Below, piece by piece: positions 26,350 to 38,904 of a DNA stretch of 64,000 nt (within the stretch, counting starts at the first letter, position 1; every line of letters starts with the position of its first letter). A program made the position numbers and the translations under genes. The notes beneath the pieces were generated by a model. That model worked only from the letters and a program-made list of their open reading frames with translations, made no database searches and was not told where the DNA came from. This DNA is from Juglans regia (Eukaryota > Streptophyta > Magnoliopsida > Fagales > Juglandaceae): NCBI RefSeq assembly GCF_001411555.2, contig NC_049910.1, forward strand, positions 35,937,250 through 36,001,249. The letters run 5' to 3'.

Positions 26350-26520
26350 TAATAAGAGTAATGGGTATAGTCTTTAAATAGAAATTGTAATGTAAATTTA
26401 GACTATTTTAATTTTAAAATTTTTTAAAATTATAAAATTATTTATTTTAAAATAATATTTTTTTTATTTAATAATATATATGTACATACAATCTCACTTA
26501 AAGATTATAAATAGAATTTT
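26350..26520. repeat. Fourth copy of the ~175-bp AT-rich repeat
   Basis: It shares the order and spacing of 'gtctttaaatagaaattgta', 'ttttaaaattataaaatta', 'tttatttaataatatatatg' and 'aaagattataaatagaattt' with the copies at 88-1197. Confidence 0.45.
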
Positions 26521-26581
26521 TCTATTAATAATGTAGTTTCTATGCCATCAAACCAGCTTGAAAAATATTAATTTTTCGTCC

Positions 26582-26646
26582 CACGTGAATTCTGATCTCC
26601 CTCTAAAAGAGGGGTATTTGATTATTGCTAGTTTGGGCCACGTGGC
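26582..26646. promoter_or_regulatory. Two G-boxes upstream of the isomerase gene
   Basis: CACGTG occurs at 26,582-26,587 and again within a perfect 10-bp palindrome GCCACGTGGC at 26,637-26,646. They lie about 0.5 kb upstream of the chosen isomerase start. G-boxes bind bZIP and bHLH/PIF factors; light or ABA control would be inference. Confidence 0.45.
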
Positions 26647-27940
26647 AAGCAAAAGTGATAAGTCATTATACAGTATTTTCAGAGCAATTTTAGTTTGAAT
26701 GAATAAAATATTATTTATTATTATTATTTTAAGATTTAAAAAAATTAAATTATTTATTATATATTATATAGAAATTTAAAAAAAATTATAATGATAAGAT
26801 AAAATCATTTTTTTATCTAAATAAATCCTAAAAAGTGGAGTTTGAATTAATGATCGAAAAAATCCATTTTTTAACCGTGATTTTCTTTTATTAAAGAAAA
26901 TATATGAGATTTATATATTTTAAAATTGCATTTAGAATTATTAATCATAATATCATCGGCTAGACAGGTAAAATTTTGTTTTAATTATCGTGAATAATAC
27001 ATGTACAAAAAATTGATATACGTTATACATTTTTTGGATATCTCTCTTCGTGTATGTATTACTACTTTTGCATATAGTTGTAGTTCGTGCAATACTTGTT
27101 CATCTAAACTCGAACCAAGCTCAATTCATAAAGAAAAAAATTCGATTGTGAAAGCAAAAATTTGCTCAATTAGTAAATGACATGTGGTCTATTAAACTTA
27201 GTTCGGCTTGATTAAAACCCTTTAGGTTTATGCACGATTTGACTCATTAGCTATATTCAATTAGAGCTTGTCTATAAATCGTTGAATATCTATGTGTAAT
27301 TTATTTTTGTATAGTAATATTCTTATTTATATATATATGCTTCAATACATATTAACTTTAATTATATCAATATAATTACCTTTATAATTAAATATGTAAC
27401 ATTTAACCCTGTTGTTTATGCCTAGTCATTTATCCACATATATTGAATATAATCCATAATTATATGATTATATATTTGTTAATTAAGTACTTAAGTGATT
27501 AAATTATAATAGATATTTTATAATATGTGTAATAGTTAGTATGCAAAACTTAAGGTCCGTTTGGATACTTAGAATATCTTAAAATATCTGTGAATAATAA
27601 TGAAATAGCTTAAGTTTAGATATTTTATTAAATTTTGAAAAATGACTCATCCAAATGATTCTATAGGTCACAGATACAAAATATAGGGCTTATAATTCAA
27701 TATAGGGTTTATATATTAGTTGTAAAAATTTAATTTAATTTAATCGTTGTTTTGTATTTTTAATTATTCAACTCATTCAAAAATAAATTAAAAAAATATT
27801 TAAAAGAATACAAGCAAAACTCGAGTAATACATCAACTTGGCTCGGCTTCGTTAAAGAATAGGCAAAGCTCTAAAACTAACTCGACTCACTTCGTGTTTG
27901 ATCAGCTCGAACTCAAACTCGAGTTATTTGAGTGAGATTT

Positions 27941-28083
27941 TGAAGTGAGTTGAGTTGAGTTGAGTTGAGATGATAAAATATTGTTAGAATATTATTTTTT
28001 AATATTATTATTATTTTGAGATTTGAAAAAGTTGAATTGTTTATTATATTTTATATTGAGATTTAAAAAAGTTGTAATGATGC
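27941..28083. mobile_element. Truncated MITE copy
   Basis: Starts inside the family's left end (tgaagtgagttgagttgag) and stops after 'aaaaagttgtaatgatg', lacking both terminal gtttgg motifs. The interior is almost identical to the copies at 19,570 and 22,479. Confidence 0.6.
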
Positions 28084-28756
28084 CTTACAAAAAGTCTCTC
28101 CAGCTTCACCTCCACCACTATTGCTTTTTCTTTTTACCCTTGCCTTTGCCTCCCATTCATTCCACAACACGTGGTTGTCACTAGGGGTACCACCTACCCT
28201 ACATAGGCAGGTAGCCACCCCTCTTGTACCCTATGCCTACTTAGAGCTTTTTTATATCGTTATAAAAAGTAAGAAATTATTCTCTCCATGTAACTTAGAA
28301 TCTCATTTACAACATATACTCACTTAACATAGGTCACAATCTTCTCACTTAAATTTTGATTATTTCATCATAGATAACAAGAGTCAAGTCCTATATTTTT
28401 AGTTTAAATTAACTATTTTATCATTTATAATGACTTAATGAAGTCTCAAGCCAACACCTGGGTCTTACTCCAAACCGATTAGTCAATGGTATAATTAGAG
28501 TCTCTTACAATAATTATAAAGAGTAAAACTTATCCATCTTCGACACTGCAAGATTATATTCACCATATATATTCAGGTCAATAGGAAGTATCATATGTCC
28601 ATACTTATTATTTTAGTTAATTATATTTTGCCCAAAAAAGAAAATTCTACTGTGCTCACTGTCAGTAGTTTTTACTTGTGAGCACCGTCTGCCAGCACCC
28701 TTTGAAGACTCAGAAAGTGCAACTTCTTTACCTATAGAGGACCGATTTCGGCTGAA

Positions 28757-31463
28757 CTAAAAGACAAGATCTGATGTCTGGTCTGCAGATTCTGAGGAAC
28801 TTGACAGGCTTGTGCTTTCCGAAGAAACTTCAAATATCACACTTGTCTGCAAAAATGAAAGATCATCTTCTCTCGCACTTGAAACAACTGTAGATACCGT
28901 GGTGTTATCTTTTTCTTTTGGTTTGTCTAACATTGTTGATTGGAACATATGTGCCTTCCTTTCTGTCTCGATGGCAGAAGCAGAAATACTATTGATGCTG
29001 CTTCGTGTTGCTGCATATTGGCTTTCTACAGGGATGTCTTTTGCTTTCAATGCGTTAACCAGTTTATATTGGAGCAGACGTGCCTTTATTTCTGCCTTAA
29101 TGCTTGAAGTAGTATTCGTACCAATGCCATCGGGTTTTCCCACATCTTTCGGTTTGTGCTCCTTTTGCTTTGATTCTTCTGCAGGGGATGGTAAACCACC
29201 TACCAGCCCTGATTTTTGTGTACTACTTTTGGAGACAGAAGAGTCCAGAGACAGTCCAAGATCTTCTTTAGCCCATCTGTAGACTGCACTTAATTTTCCT
29301 TCCAAAGCTTCCAGAAGAAGTTCTAACTCGTTCATTTCGTAACGAAATAGGAAAAACTTTTCACTCCAAGAGCAAGAACAGAGCTGCTTCGCATGATTCA
29401 AACATGAAAAATTGTTTGGATTACATTGGCAACCTGCTGCAGAGAAGTGTAAGTCAGATAGGCATACTGTGCATTGCTTTTTGCTGGTTGCATCAAAATC
29501 TTTGCTCATCTTTCGCTTCTCCATAGATTTGCAGAGATACTTTCTGGTAATGCCCTCACACTTAATACGTGACTACACAAGAAAGAGTGAGAAAAACAAA
29601 AGAATTCAGAATCAGGTCACTTGCTTCAACATTGTGGAGCAAAAGAGAACAGTCTGTTGAGTGCAAGATGAGAGCAGCAGTAAAAAATATAAAAAGAGAA
29701 AAAATGAAAGGAGAGAGGCCCAAAGAAAGAAAAGAAAGCTCAAAACCCTACCGCTATATATATGGCACCAAAATAAAAGCGCATCTATCATTCTTGTAGG
29801 TTACAATGAGGAGCTGGAGTTGAATACTCTAAGGATTACCTTGAATGATTTTGCTAAGATCCCATCCACTCCACAAGCATCTTTCCATCTCAAATTATCC
29901 AATGTGTTATTCCCACGCAGTGCGACTTCCCACCTGGCCCTCACAGCTTCCCTGGCTGCGCCGAGCAACAGCTTATCATGGGATATTGACGTCATCCTCC
30001 CCTGCTCGCGGTAAAGTTCTACAGCATTCTGCCCAAAGGGCAACCAGTCAAGGGGGGCAAAATTTACCATCTCAGCACAATTGAAGCCGCAATCAAATCC
30101 TGTATGATATGCTCCTGGGAGAACAAGAACAAACTCCCTAGGATATTGAATGCAACGATAGACTGGTATACCCTCTGACTTCAACCTGGAGGCAGATAGT
30201 TCAGTAACCTGTTGTATCAAGAATTAATGTCATAAAAGATTTCTAAATACTAAATACGGAATGATATGTGTTGTACTGGTTCTTACTAAAATATCCGAGC
30301 AAAATCTTTACTCGTCATTGACGAAATTGTTGCGCAAATGAAAATTAAATAACAGAAATTTTCATTGTTCTGTGTTTTTTCTCTCTGTTCCAAAGGGAAG
30401 AGGGCTGGGGGGTGGGGAGGTAATGACCATTGTTAGTTTCAACATTATATCAACTGGAAGCATGCGAAAACAGTGGTGACAACCATCAGCATGAGGAAAT
30501 CACACTTCGTTTGTATTCACAGCCTATCTCAATTCATCTCAACTCATCTCACTATTATTCACTACTATTCAGCAACTTTAACTCACAAATCTCATTACTA
30601 TTCACAACTCATCTCACTACTATTCAGAACCCATCGCAACTCATCTCAACTCATCTTCGAATCCAAACGACACATCTGTTTTCATATATTGTTTACAGAT
30701 CCTTTCTCTCATAAATTTACGTACAATCTCGGCCATAATCAACCAGTTCGAAGTTATAAATGGAAATAACCTATATTGAACTTAAAATATCTACATTAAC
30801 TCCTGCTCGAGCTAAAGATGGAAGGATCATGAGAAATAATATGAAGAAACATATCTAGACTTTTGAAATTGGCTAATCTGTTAAGCATAGTGCGGAGACA
30901 TTATAGAATAAATGGCAAAGAACGATATTATGCAGACCAATGTAGTTGCAGCCGCATGGATGGTGTCACATAGATCTATAGCGAAGTTAGAGAATACCTG
31001 TTCCCTTCAGTAGCATAAGAACTTCGAGCCTACAAGGAAGCCTTTCAAGCTTAGGTAAATATGCATTTCTAATAGCTTATTTTGCCAAAACCTATCTTAT
31101 TGCATTTTAAATAGTAATCTACTCTCCAAAGCTTATTAGGCTTTGACTAATGGAAAAAATCAAGAGTTTCGGTTTACTAAAGATATAGTTACACTATCTA
31201 TATAATTTTTATTATTCTTCTTTATCCTATTATCTTGCACAATCCTTCCCTGAACAACCATTCGCTTTAATAACACCACCAAAAAGAACACCCCCCAAGT
31301 TTTCCATCACGACACCCAATTGGGAATGTGATTTCTTTGCCATCCCATCTCTCATTTGACTAAAGGCGGGCAAGGATATGGGAACAATATTGCATTATGA
31401 AAAACATTCGGATGGACAATGATTTTTTGTCTCTTTTCAACTTCTCTCTTTATTTTCATGTTA

Positions 31464-31507
<44 letters not shown>

Positions 31508-34500
31508 CTATCTATCTATCTATCTATCTATCTCACACACGCATGCACATCCTCAACTCATTGGTACCCTCTACCTTTTTTATCATCAACATGAACCCTC
31601 CAACACCACAACCCATCTTTACATTTCACAAAGCCATTCCCATTCCTTAAATCTACCAAATACTAGAAATGATATGCTATGAATTTCCCTACCCGGATGT
31701 GTCAGTGTACAAATCCAAAAGAGAAGGTATCGATATGTTGGGATGGAAAAGGAGGTAATGAGAACCTGCTTCAATTCTCAGTTTCACCAAAACCTAATTT
31801 CCTTAGAATCTGCCTTTTTCTACACTAAGCCGTCAACTAAATGGCCCAAAATATTTAAATTAGCCCCCGCGCATAACTTCGGACAGGTTAGTTTATACAC
31901 TTTCCAGCTGTAAAAACTTAAGTAATCTCATGCCCTTACTTCTACCATCCCAAACCCAGCATCATAATTTTGTGAAACCTTGGCCTGTCCACCACGATAA
32001 AACAAGCACATTATCCAGAGGCAGAAGTAGCAATGCTCTGAACAAAATACATCATCTTTCAGGATGAATTGGTCACCAGCAAAGTTTTGGAAGACCAGAT
32101 ACATAAAGCTTTATCGCTTCAGATTGCATGGAAAGCTACACCAACTATATAAGTATTTTCTACATGAGGTTGCGCAGCTAATGTATTGCTCACAGGAGAC
32201 AACATATTATCCCACGTACAAGACATATCAAAGAGATAACAAAAAAGTCCACCTTGAATGACCAATATTCTAATTAAAGTTTTACCAATATGGGGAAATT
32301 ATGAATCCCACCATGTGGTGGAAGATAGGCATCCAATACCATTACTATCTGAACAGCAAAACCATTTTTTCCCTATGAAGCAATTAAATGAGAAGGATAT
32401 CGCAACTCACCAGCCTATGACCCAACACAGGTTGTTCAACTAACCGGTCTGGAAAGTGTTTCTTCATAGCCGCCTCAAACTTAATATTATAGCTCCCTGG
32501 AACGCAATTCCATATTTTAGGAGCACCCAAATGCATGTAACACAACAAGTATAAGTGGTGCTCTTCAGCTTTCTGTTTTAAAAAAGATTGGATGAGATTT
32601 GATAGGATGGACATTCAATGGGTTGAAGAAAACATCTATTTATGTTAGATAACTAAGAATCCAAGTTTCTTACCCAATGACGTGAAGAAAAACACATTCC
32701 TACACAGAGTTGAGGCAGTAAGATATGAGACGTCTCCAGGCTTTCGAAAGAAAGAAGAGAAGGAGGCAGTTTAGGAATATTGTTTAAGTTCCAGCTTGAT
32801 TTTGAATACTTGGGATGACCAGATATCTCGACTGAATTAGATACTCCTGGAAATCCACTGCAAAAAATTCGAGCATCCAGGTTTGCACCACAAAGCACCT
32901 AAAGAATGGATGATCATAGCAATATAAGCTGCCCAATCAAACAGATATGCATACAGTAATGTCGAACATTGAACACATTGTATAATCTCCAACATACCTC
33001 AATTTCTTCAGTTGGATTCTCAACAATACGTATGTATTCACCCTCAATGTCTTCCACCGATGGTTCCACCTGCTCTTGAAATGCAGTTGAGTTTTTATCT
33101 GGACCTGTAACCTTAGTTCCACTGCAAAAATATTGGCACTTGAACTCATCTGCATATCTCTTAAAAGTTTCAAGAGTAAATTCTGGACCATGATCAGGCT
33201 CAAAGCTTCCAACATCATAGGGGTTTGTGGTATCTTCATCACTATAGCCATTCTTTGAACTTATCCTCAAACTCCTCCTCTTACCCTTCATATTTCCATG
33301 AAACCTAGCAATTTTACTCTGTGAATACTGGTTATGAAGCCCATCTATCCGCTGAATATGAGTGACAAACGTAGAATCTTCCCATATGTTCTTTTCCTTT
33401 ATTAGGCAGGGAGGTTGCCATGACGGAGGAGGAACAATACGACAAATTCCATAAGCTTCTACTGTAGGGCGTATGCTCGCAATATACTCAACACTGTCTT
33501 CAAATTCCTGCAGCAAAAGATTCAAGGTCATCCTGAATTAAAATTTCTACAAGAAAAGAAACACTTCACATTTAAGAAAAACAGAGAAACTGAGAGCACA
33601 AAAATGAAGACAGAACTGACAAAATGCTTTATAGAAGTTAGATAGGAAATACCTCTTCTGTGGGATGGAAAACAGGAGCCTCCTCCATGATATTCCCGCC
33701 TGCCTCTTCAGGACACCACCTTGCTGTTACCTGTTCAAAATACTACAACCAACAATGAGCATCAAGGAAACAAGAGAACATGACTGCATCAAAATTTTCA
33801 AGCGCATTGGAAAGTTTAAAACTAGTACCAACGAATCCTATAATACAAACAGAATAATATTTGTAACTAATGAGAATCGACCTTTAGACAGTTATTACAA
33901 TCTGGCCATCCTCGAATAACTCCTTTTGGAAGGCGAGTTTTAGGGAGATCCTGCAAAAGAAACATAGTACCACTATAACTAGCATTTTCAACCAAAAAAA
34001 AAAAACAAACAGATTCCATTTCTGATCCTTCAACTCCGTATTCTTAACACAAATCATCCAGAGGTAAGATAGACTCAAAGCCACCCTATAAAACATATTG
34101 ATGCAATCACTCTGTCACGGCAAAACCAAACCATCTGCATTCAACTTCCTCTTGGTTTGTCCCTAAATAATATTGTGAACATATAAAATTGCATTCATTT
34201 TTAAGAAAGAATACGGAGTTGAAGGGGGATCTTCTCAGATACTTAAAGTTCTAATCATGAGGTATTTCATCAGAAACCAATATTGCGGAATAAAATAACC
34301 TCGAATAACCAGCATAAAGTAGCATAACATTTCTTTTTTATACAAGTATAATATAAAATTTTATTGAATCAAGTAACAAGGCATAGCCCAAGTACACAGG
34401 AAGTATAAAACAGGAACACCTAGCAGCATAACATTTGAAGGCGCCAAATGAAAGCATTTTAATAACAAGAAGAAGATCTACCACCATATCAAACTGTCCT

Positions 34501-34781
34501 GATTCCAATTCTTCCGGGCTATGGTTGCTTTGGTCAAAAAGTATCCATGGTCTTCGTTTAAGCGATGTCTTCAAATCAGCAATATCAGTCATGTCTGACA
34601 TGGTGTCCATCTTGATTGGCTCTTGTTTAGATGCACTCACGAAGGACATGGAATTATTTATTTCTTCACTTTTTTCTACTCTCTTCAGTAGGAAGGATGT
34701 AAGAGACACAAAACCTGGTGGAACTGAGAGACTTTCCACATTCTCATCACTAATACAAGACCGTCTGCGTTTTGTGCCCAT
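28757..34781 (-). CDS. JMJ19: JmjC/JmjN histone-demethylase family protein, JMJ19-like
   Basis: Eight phase-0 coding exons on the minus strand: 34,781-34,482 (or 34,485), 33,950-33,882, 33,730-33,653, 33,507-32,998, 32,898-32,674, 32,572-32,411, 30,208-29,840 and 29,572-28,757, encoding about 842 residues. JmjN lies at ~139-180 ([15 protein letters not shown]...[12 protein letters not shown]). JmjC lies at ~340-505 ([66 protein letters not shown]). A C5HC2 zinc finger occupies 605-638 (C605, C608, C619, C621, C628, H631, C636, C638). The family removes methyl groups from H3K4 using Fe(II) and 2-oxoglutarate. Here the first Fe ligand is Lys395 instead of His; Glu397 and His483 are kept. No FYRN/FYRC domain follows. 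Both traits, plus [13 protein letters not shown] near the start, fit Arabidopsis JMJ19 as I recall it. Intron 6 is 2.2 kb and contains a MITE. Confidence 0.9.
30505..30671 (-). mobile_element. MITE inside intron 6 of the JmjC gene
   Basis: Inverted copy of the gtttggat family: it begins 'cttcgtttgtattcacagcc' and ends 'catcttcgaatccaaacgac', with repeated 'tcatctcaactcatctcac' units. It lies wholly within the 2.2-kb intron (30,209-32,410). Confidence 0.65.
31463..31533. repeat. Compound microsatellite (CT)n(TA)n(TCTA)n
   Basis: A pure CT run passes into a TA run and then a TCTA tetranucleotide run, within intron 6 of the JmjC gene. Likely length-polymorphic. Confidence 0.9.
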
Positions 34782-36450
34782 CAGCACTGAAAATTAAATT
34801 TTAAAAAATAAATTACTAATGAGTATGTTAATAAACAAGCAATTTAGGAATGCACTAGATAAAAAAACATAACATTTGGGAAGGATATTGAAGTAGAATC
34901 CAACTGATTATCCTCACTGCTACAATCAGTTGACATCCACTGATTTTCACCTACCTAGTCAGGTGCTCCCCTTTGTGCTTTTTAATACATATTTGTATTT
35001 ACTTATCAAAAAAGAAATTGGCTGCAGCAAGCAAACAAGAGAAGCAAGCATAGGGAAGAGAAATAAGCAGGAAGAAAAATGATGAAGGTCAACTGCAAGC
35101 AATCAAGCCAATCCAGCATACTCCCAAAGCACATGACAGTCATCAGAAACATAACATACCAATAAAAGAGCTGAGGTTTCCATTAGAGAATGTGATTACA
35201 TGTGGAATTAGCAAGTTTTTCCGCCTATATTTTATTCTTAATGCAAATTAAAGTGAGTTATCTGGTTTGGAACCTATATGACAGTCCACCCTCCCAAACG
35301 ACAACTGTTTCTCTTGCTTCTTTTCTCCTTTGTTGTTTTACAGTGATCTTAACAGGGTAGGATATAAAATTCTCAATCTTAAGTGCTTTCCTGCTTGGCC
35401 CTTTCTAACGCAACTGAAATATCAAACTATAAAGCGACATCATCAACAAGTTAAGTTAGTGGCTCACACAAAGCCATCACATATATCCTGTCAATATCTC
35501 ACAGATTCAAAATCCACATTTTCGACACCAATCCAACATGCTTGTATTAATATAGCACCCCTCCTACACTTGTTCCAAAGTTTTTCATTGGGCTTCAGAT
35601 GATAGAACCACAATAACAACATATTACATGTATTATAGCACTTCACAGACATACTCCAACGAAAACCAAGGCGCTGCTGATTTAGAAGTTTCATCCCCAA
35701 CCAAAATGGCGCGTTCATGACTTACCTACATATTAAGTTATTAACAACAAAATCCTCAACTGTATTGGATAGATAAAATCAAGGTGTTCCACTAAAACAT
35801 TTCCATGCCACAACATACAGCTTTCTGCCATCTAAAGGGGGAAAACCCTGAAGCCACCAGAATGTATCATTCCTCCTGTTAAGTTTCTACTGAAAATATC
35901 ATCCTCGAATATTTGAACCAATAGGTTGAAAGGATTTTGCAACCTCCTAACATGCTTGGTGCTCAAACTAACCATCAATTCATAAAAACATACTTTAAAA
36001 AAATCATAAAAACAAAAGCTTTTATAGATTTCATTTTGACTATTCGGTAAATAAGTTAACAACGATGAGTCCTCACGATATTCCCATTGATAGAAATAAT
36101 CTGGACAACCATTTCACCAAAATTTAAACTTTTAACCGCTGTTCTACAAAAATTTTCACACGACCGTCACTGAACTATAACTTTGACTCGCCTATTGCTT
36201 CTGAAACCAGTAAAATGGATCCGCCCCGACTTCATTAAACGAGTCTGCTCCAGTTTAATTAACGCTATCAGTACGAACCTCACACAATATGCCTGTATCA
36301 GTACTAACAGCAGAGAACGAGAGGAATTTCGAATTTCATAGTCATCGAAATCACACTAGTCAGAAACACATACCCAAAATAAATTCCGGAAAATAGAAGG
36401 GTCGGAAAAGTCTCTGATGAAAAAAGCCGCGCAGGGCTACACCTACATGT
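34782..36450 (-). other. Probable 5' leader and leader intron of the JmjC gene
   Basis: The first coding exon is preceded by a clean acceptor (TTTAATTTTCAG ending at 34,787), five bases upstream of the ATG, so a non-coding exon must lie upstream. A candidate donor, TTTTGG|GTATGTG, has its intron starting at 36,373, making a leader intron of ~1.6 kb. The region between has no other recognised gene. Transcription start unknown. Confidence 0.35.
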
Positions 36451-38900
36451 AACGCACAATGCACCGCCAACCTGTTGAAGAAGAAATTGACCTACAAAGT
36501 AAACCAAAACGAAAAAAAAAAAAAAACGTAATAAATGTCGATACAGAGGAAGAGAGACAACAATCTTGTGGTATCTCTTTACCCGAAGCCACCGAAAAAG
36601 GCTCCCAAATGTTTCTTGCCATAGTTGCTATGATAACATGCATGGCGCTTTGACGGGGTTTTACTCTTTTTTTTTTTTTTTTTTTTTTGAAACTGGTTTT
36701 ACTCTTTTTCAATTTCGAGTCGTCTGTTTGAAAAAAATAAATAAGAGAAATGCTTAATTCGGAATCCAAAAAATATCCCCGAATGGTACTTTTTTTTTTT
36801 TTTTAACCAAATGATTAAAAAAATATTTTTAAATGATGTTGTGAATTTTTTTTTTTTTAAATGTTTATCATGATTAAAAAAATACATAAAAAAGAAAATG
36901 AAAAAATAGAAAAAAATTAACTCTTTTCAGGATAATTTTTAGATCTCGAATTCGGGATCTGTAGCATGACTCAATAAATAAACACTCAACTGAAAGTCTG
37001 AAGATGGTTGATACATATGTACTGTTCTGTGGAATATGTACGGTTCATTGGTCGTATCGAATCTGATTCAACTTGGATCTTCTGACATTATTTTTCTTTG
37101 AGTAATGTTAGAGAGAAGTTATTATAAGAGTACACACTTTATACTCATTGTGTGGCTACTTCTAATTGATTATTCCTAACACTCACTTTTAACTTTGAGA
37201 AGACTATAGCGTAGTTGTGGGTTTTAGCAAAGAACCATGTCTAGGAATGGTTGTGGGTCTCTTCACAAACCCACAACCATTCGAAGAGACCCACAACCAT
37301 TCCTGGTCTCATACCCACGACCATGCCATGGCTCATGGCTCATGGGTGTCTCACAAATGCAAGCTTTAACAAGAAAAAGTGGAGGAGAGAACAATGGCAA
37401 AAAGAAAAGGAGAGGAGATTAGAGAGAACAATCAGGGAGAGAGAGAGAGGGAGAAAGAGAGGAGAATTCCGAAATTAGAATTTTTTTTTTCTTTATATAG
37501 AAAGTCAAACACCAAACGAAGTTGTTTTATTAAAGATAATTATTTTTGTATGATGATGGATGAGGCCCAATATGGGCAGGCTAGGACTCAAGTGTAGGTG
37601 GAGGCTGCACTGGCATCTGATGGCCCACACCCCTAAACAAGAGGGCTCTTCGTCAATTTTTATATATTAATATCGATCGAAAATGCATATTCAAATCACA
37701 AATTATCATCGGATAAATTTAACTTAAAAAATAGAATTAAATATTTTTTAAAAAAATTAAGAAATAAGTATTTTATGATAATTTAAATACATTGAAGGGC
37801 CCGTTGGGGCCATGTACGAGATGGGGTCCATCCATATTAAATTGTATTGTATTAATATACTATACTGCAGTACAGGCTAGCTAGGAGCCCAGGAAAAAGG
37901 GTTCAATTAAGAGGAGATCATCCAACCAAGCTAAGACTGCCAATCTCAGAAACTCAAATGCTTTTATTTTTGCTTCACCCATCAACCAAGCATAATTGTT
38001 ACTTTTGTCCCCATCACATTTTTCATTCTTTTTCTCCACCTTGTATGAGTCAACTTTTAAAAATTTTCAATCCAAAACCTACCTTAATCTTGTCCCCTTT
38101 TTTTTTAACACATTATGTGGATTAGATTTAAAGAATTATTCATTCTATCTTAGAATTTCATCATTTCTAGTCACACCGACTGATACGAGATGTTTTAAAT
38201 AAGTCAATCACTTCAATAAAAATCCATGCACTTAAAATAAACATATCAAATTAAGGACAAATTATTCTATTGAAAGATTTAAGATATGGAGTAAGCTATG
38301 CTAGCTATAACTAAACCATGTTATCACCCTCCTAGCTAGCAATTCTCAAGGCATATCGCACTATCATACTCTTTCCACCCTTTTTTCTTTCTAAATATCT
38401 CTCTAGCTGGAACACATGAAACCCTTCCATGTTAGCCACCTCGAGCTAGGGCAGAGGTTGCTGATCTGGCACATCCATTCATAATCTCCTTCTTTATAGA
38501 ATGTCTCAGACCATTTACAGAATGACGGCGAGCACACGTAAAAACACCGCGTCCTTGTCTTCATGAATCATTTGCTTCCATAGCCATGATCTATGATTTT
38601 ATTGAAGAAACAAGCTGTATAGATCTTTTACAAGTTAGTTATAGATACCTATAGTGGGATTAATGTATCATAAGAAGAATTAGATATATAGACACCAAAT
38701 TTTAAGACGAAAATGTTTTATATTGCTCTAACTATTTAAATAAAATGTATAATGAGATTTAGTTGATTGAAATAATGAAAAAAGTTAAACAAGTCCAAAG
38801 AGGAAAAAAATTGTCTATAATCTATACATACTCATATATATTCAATGTGAAAGTCTCAAACAACAACGCTAATAATTATTTCCGTCCAAATCCAATCAAC
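36451..38900. other. Intergenic region with homopolymers and an inverted repeat
   Basis: Contains long A/T runs (around 36,510, 36,668-36,689, 36,788-36,804 and 36,846-36,858), a near-perfect inverted repeat at 37,241-37,306, a GA-rich stretch near 37,380-37,470 and otherwise AT-rich DNA. No host gene was recognised. Confidence 0.5.
37241..37306. repeat. Near-perfect inverted repeat (24-bp arms, 18-nt loop)
   Basis: The arms at 37,244-37,264 and 37,283-37,303 are perfect 21-bp reverse complements (ggaatggttgtgggtctctt... against ...gagacccacaaccattcc). They extend outward three more positions with one G-T wobble. The 18-nt loop holds a third partial copy of the arm motif (cccacaaccattc). A transcript would form a stable hairpin. 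No known miRNA sequence was recognised. Confidence 0.85.
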
Positions 38901-38904
38901 GCAA

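Larger units (their letters stand above)
26059..28756. other. Intergenic region between isomerase and JmjC genes
   Basis: The promoter region of the minus-strand isomerase gene is followed by AT-rich DNA. It holds a fourth copy of the ~175-bp repeat near 26,350-26,520, MITE-like pieces near 26,690-26,830 and 27,552-27,670, and a truncated MITE at 27,941-28,083. No gene was recognised. Confidence 0.55.

Noticed and set aside
31397..31682. Two plus-strand frames of 65 and 87 codons
   Set aside because: They are translations of the compound microsatellite (Ser-Leu, Ile-Tyr repeats) inside a JmjC gene intron.
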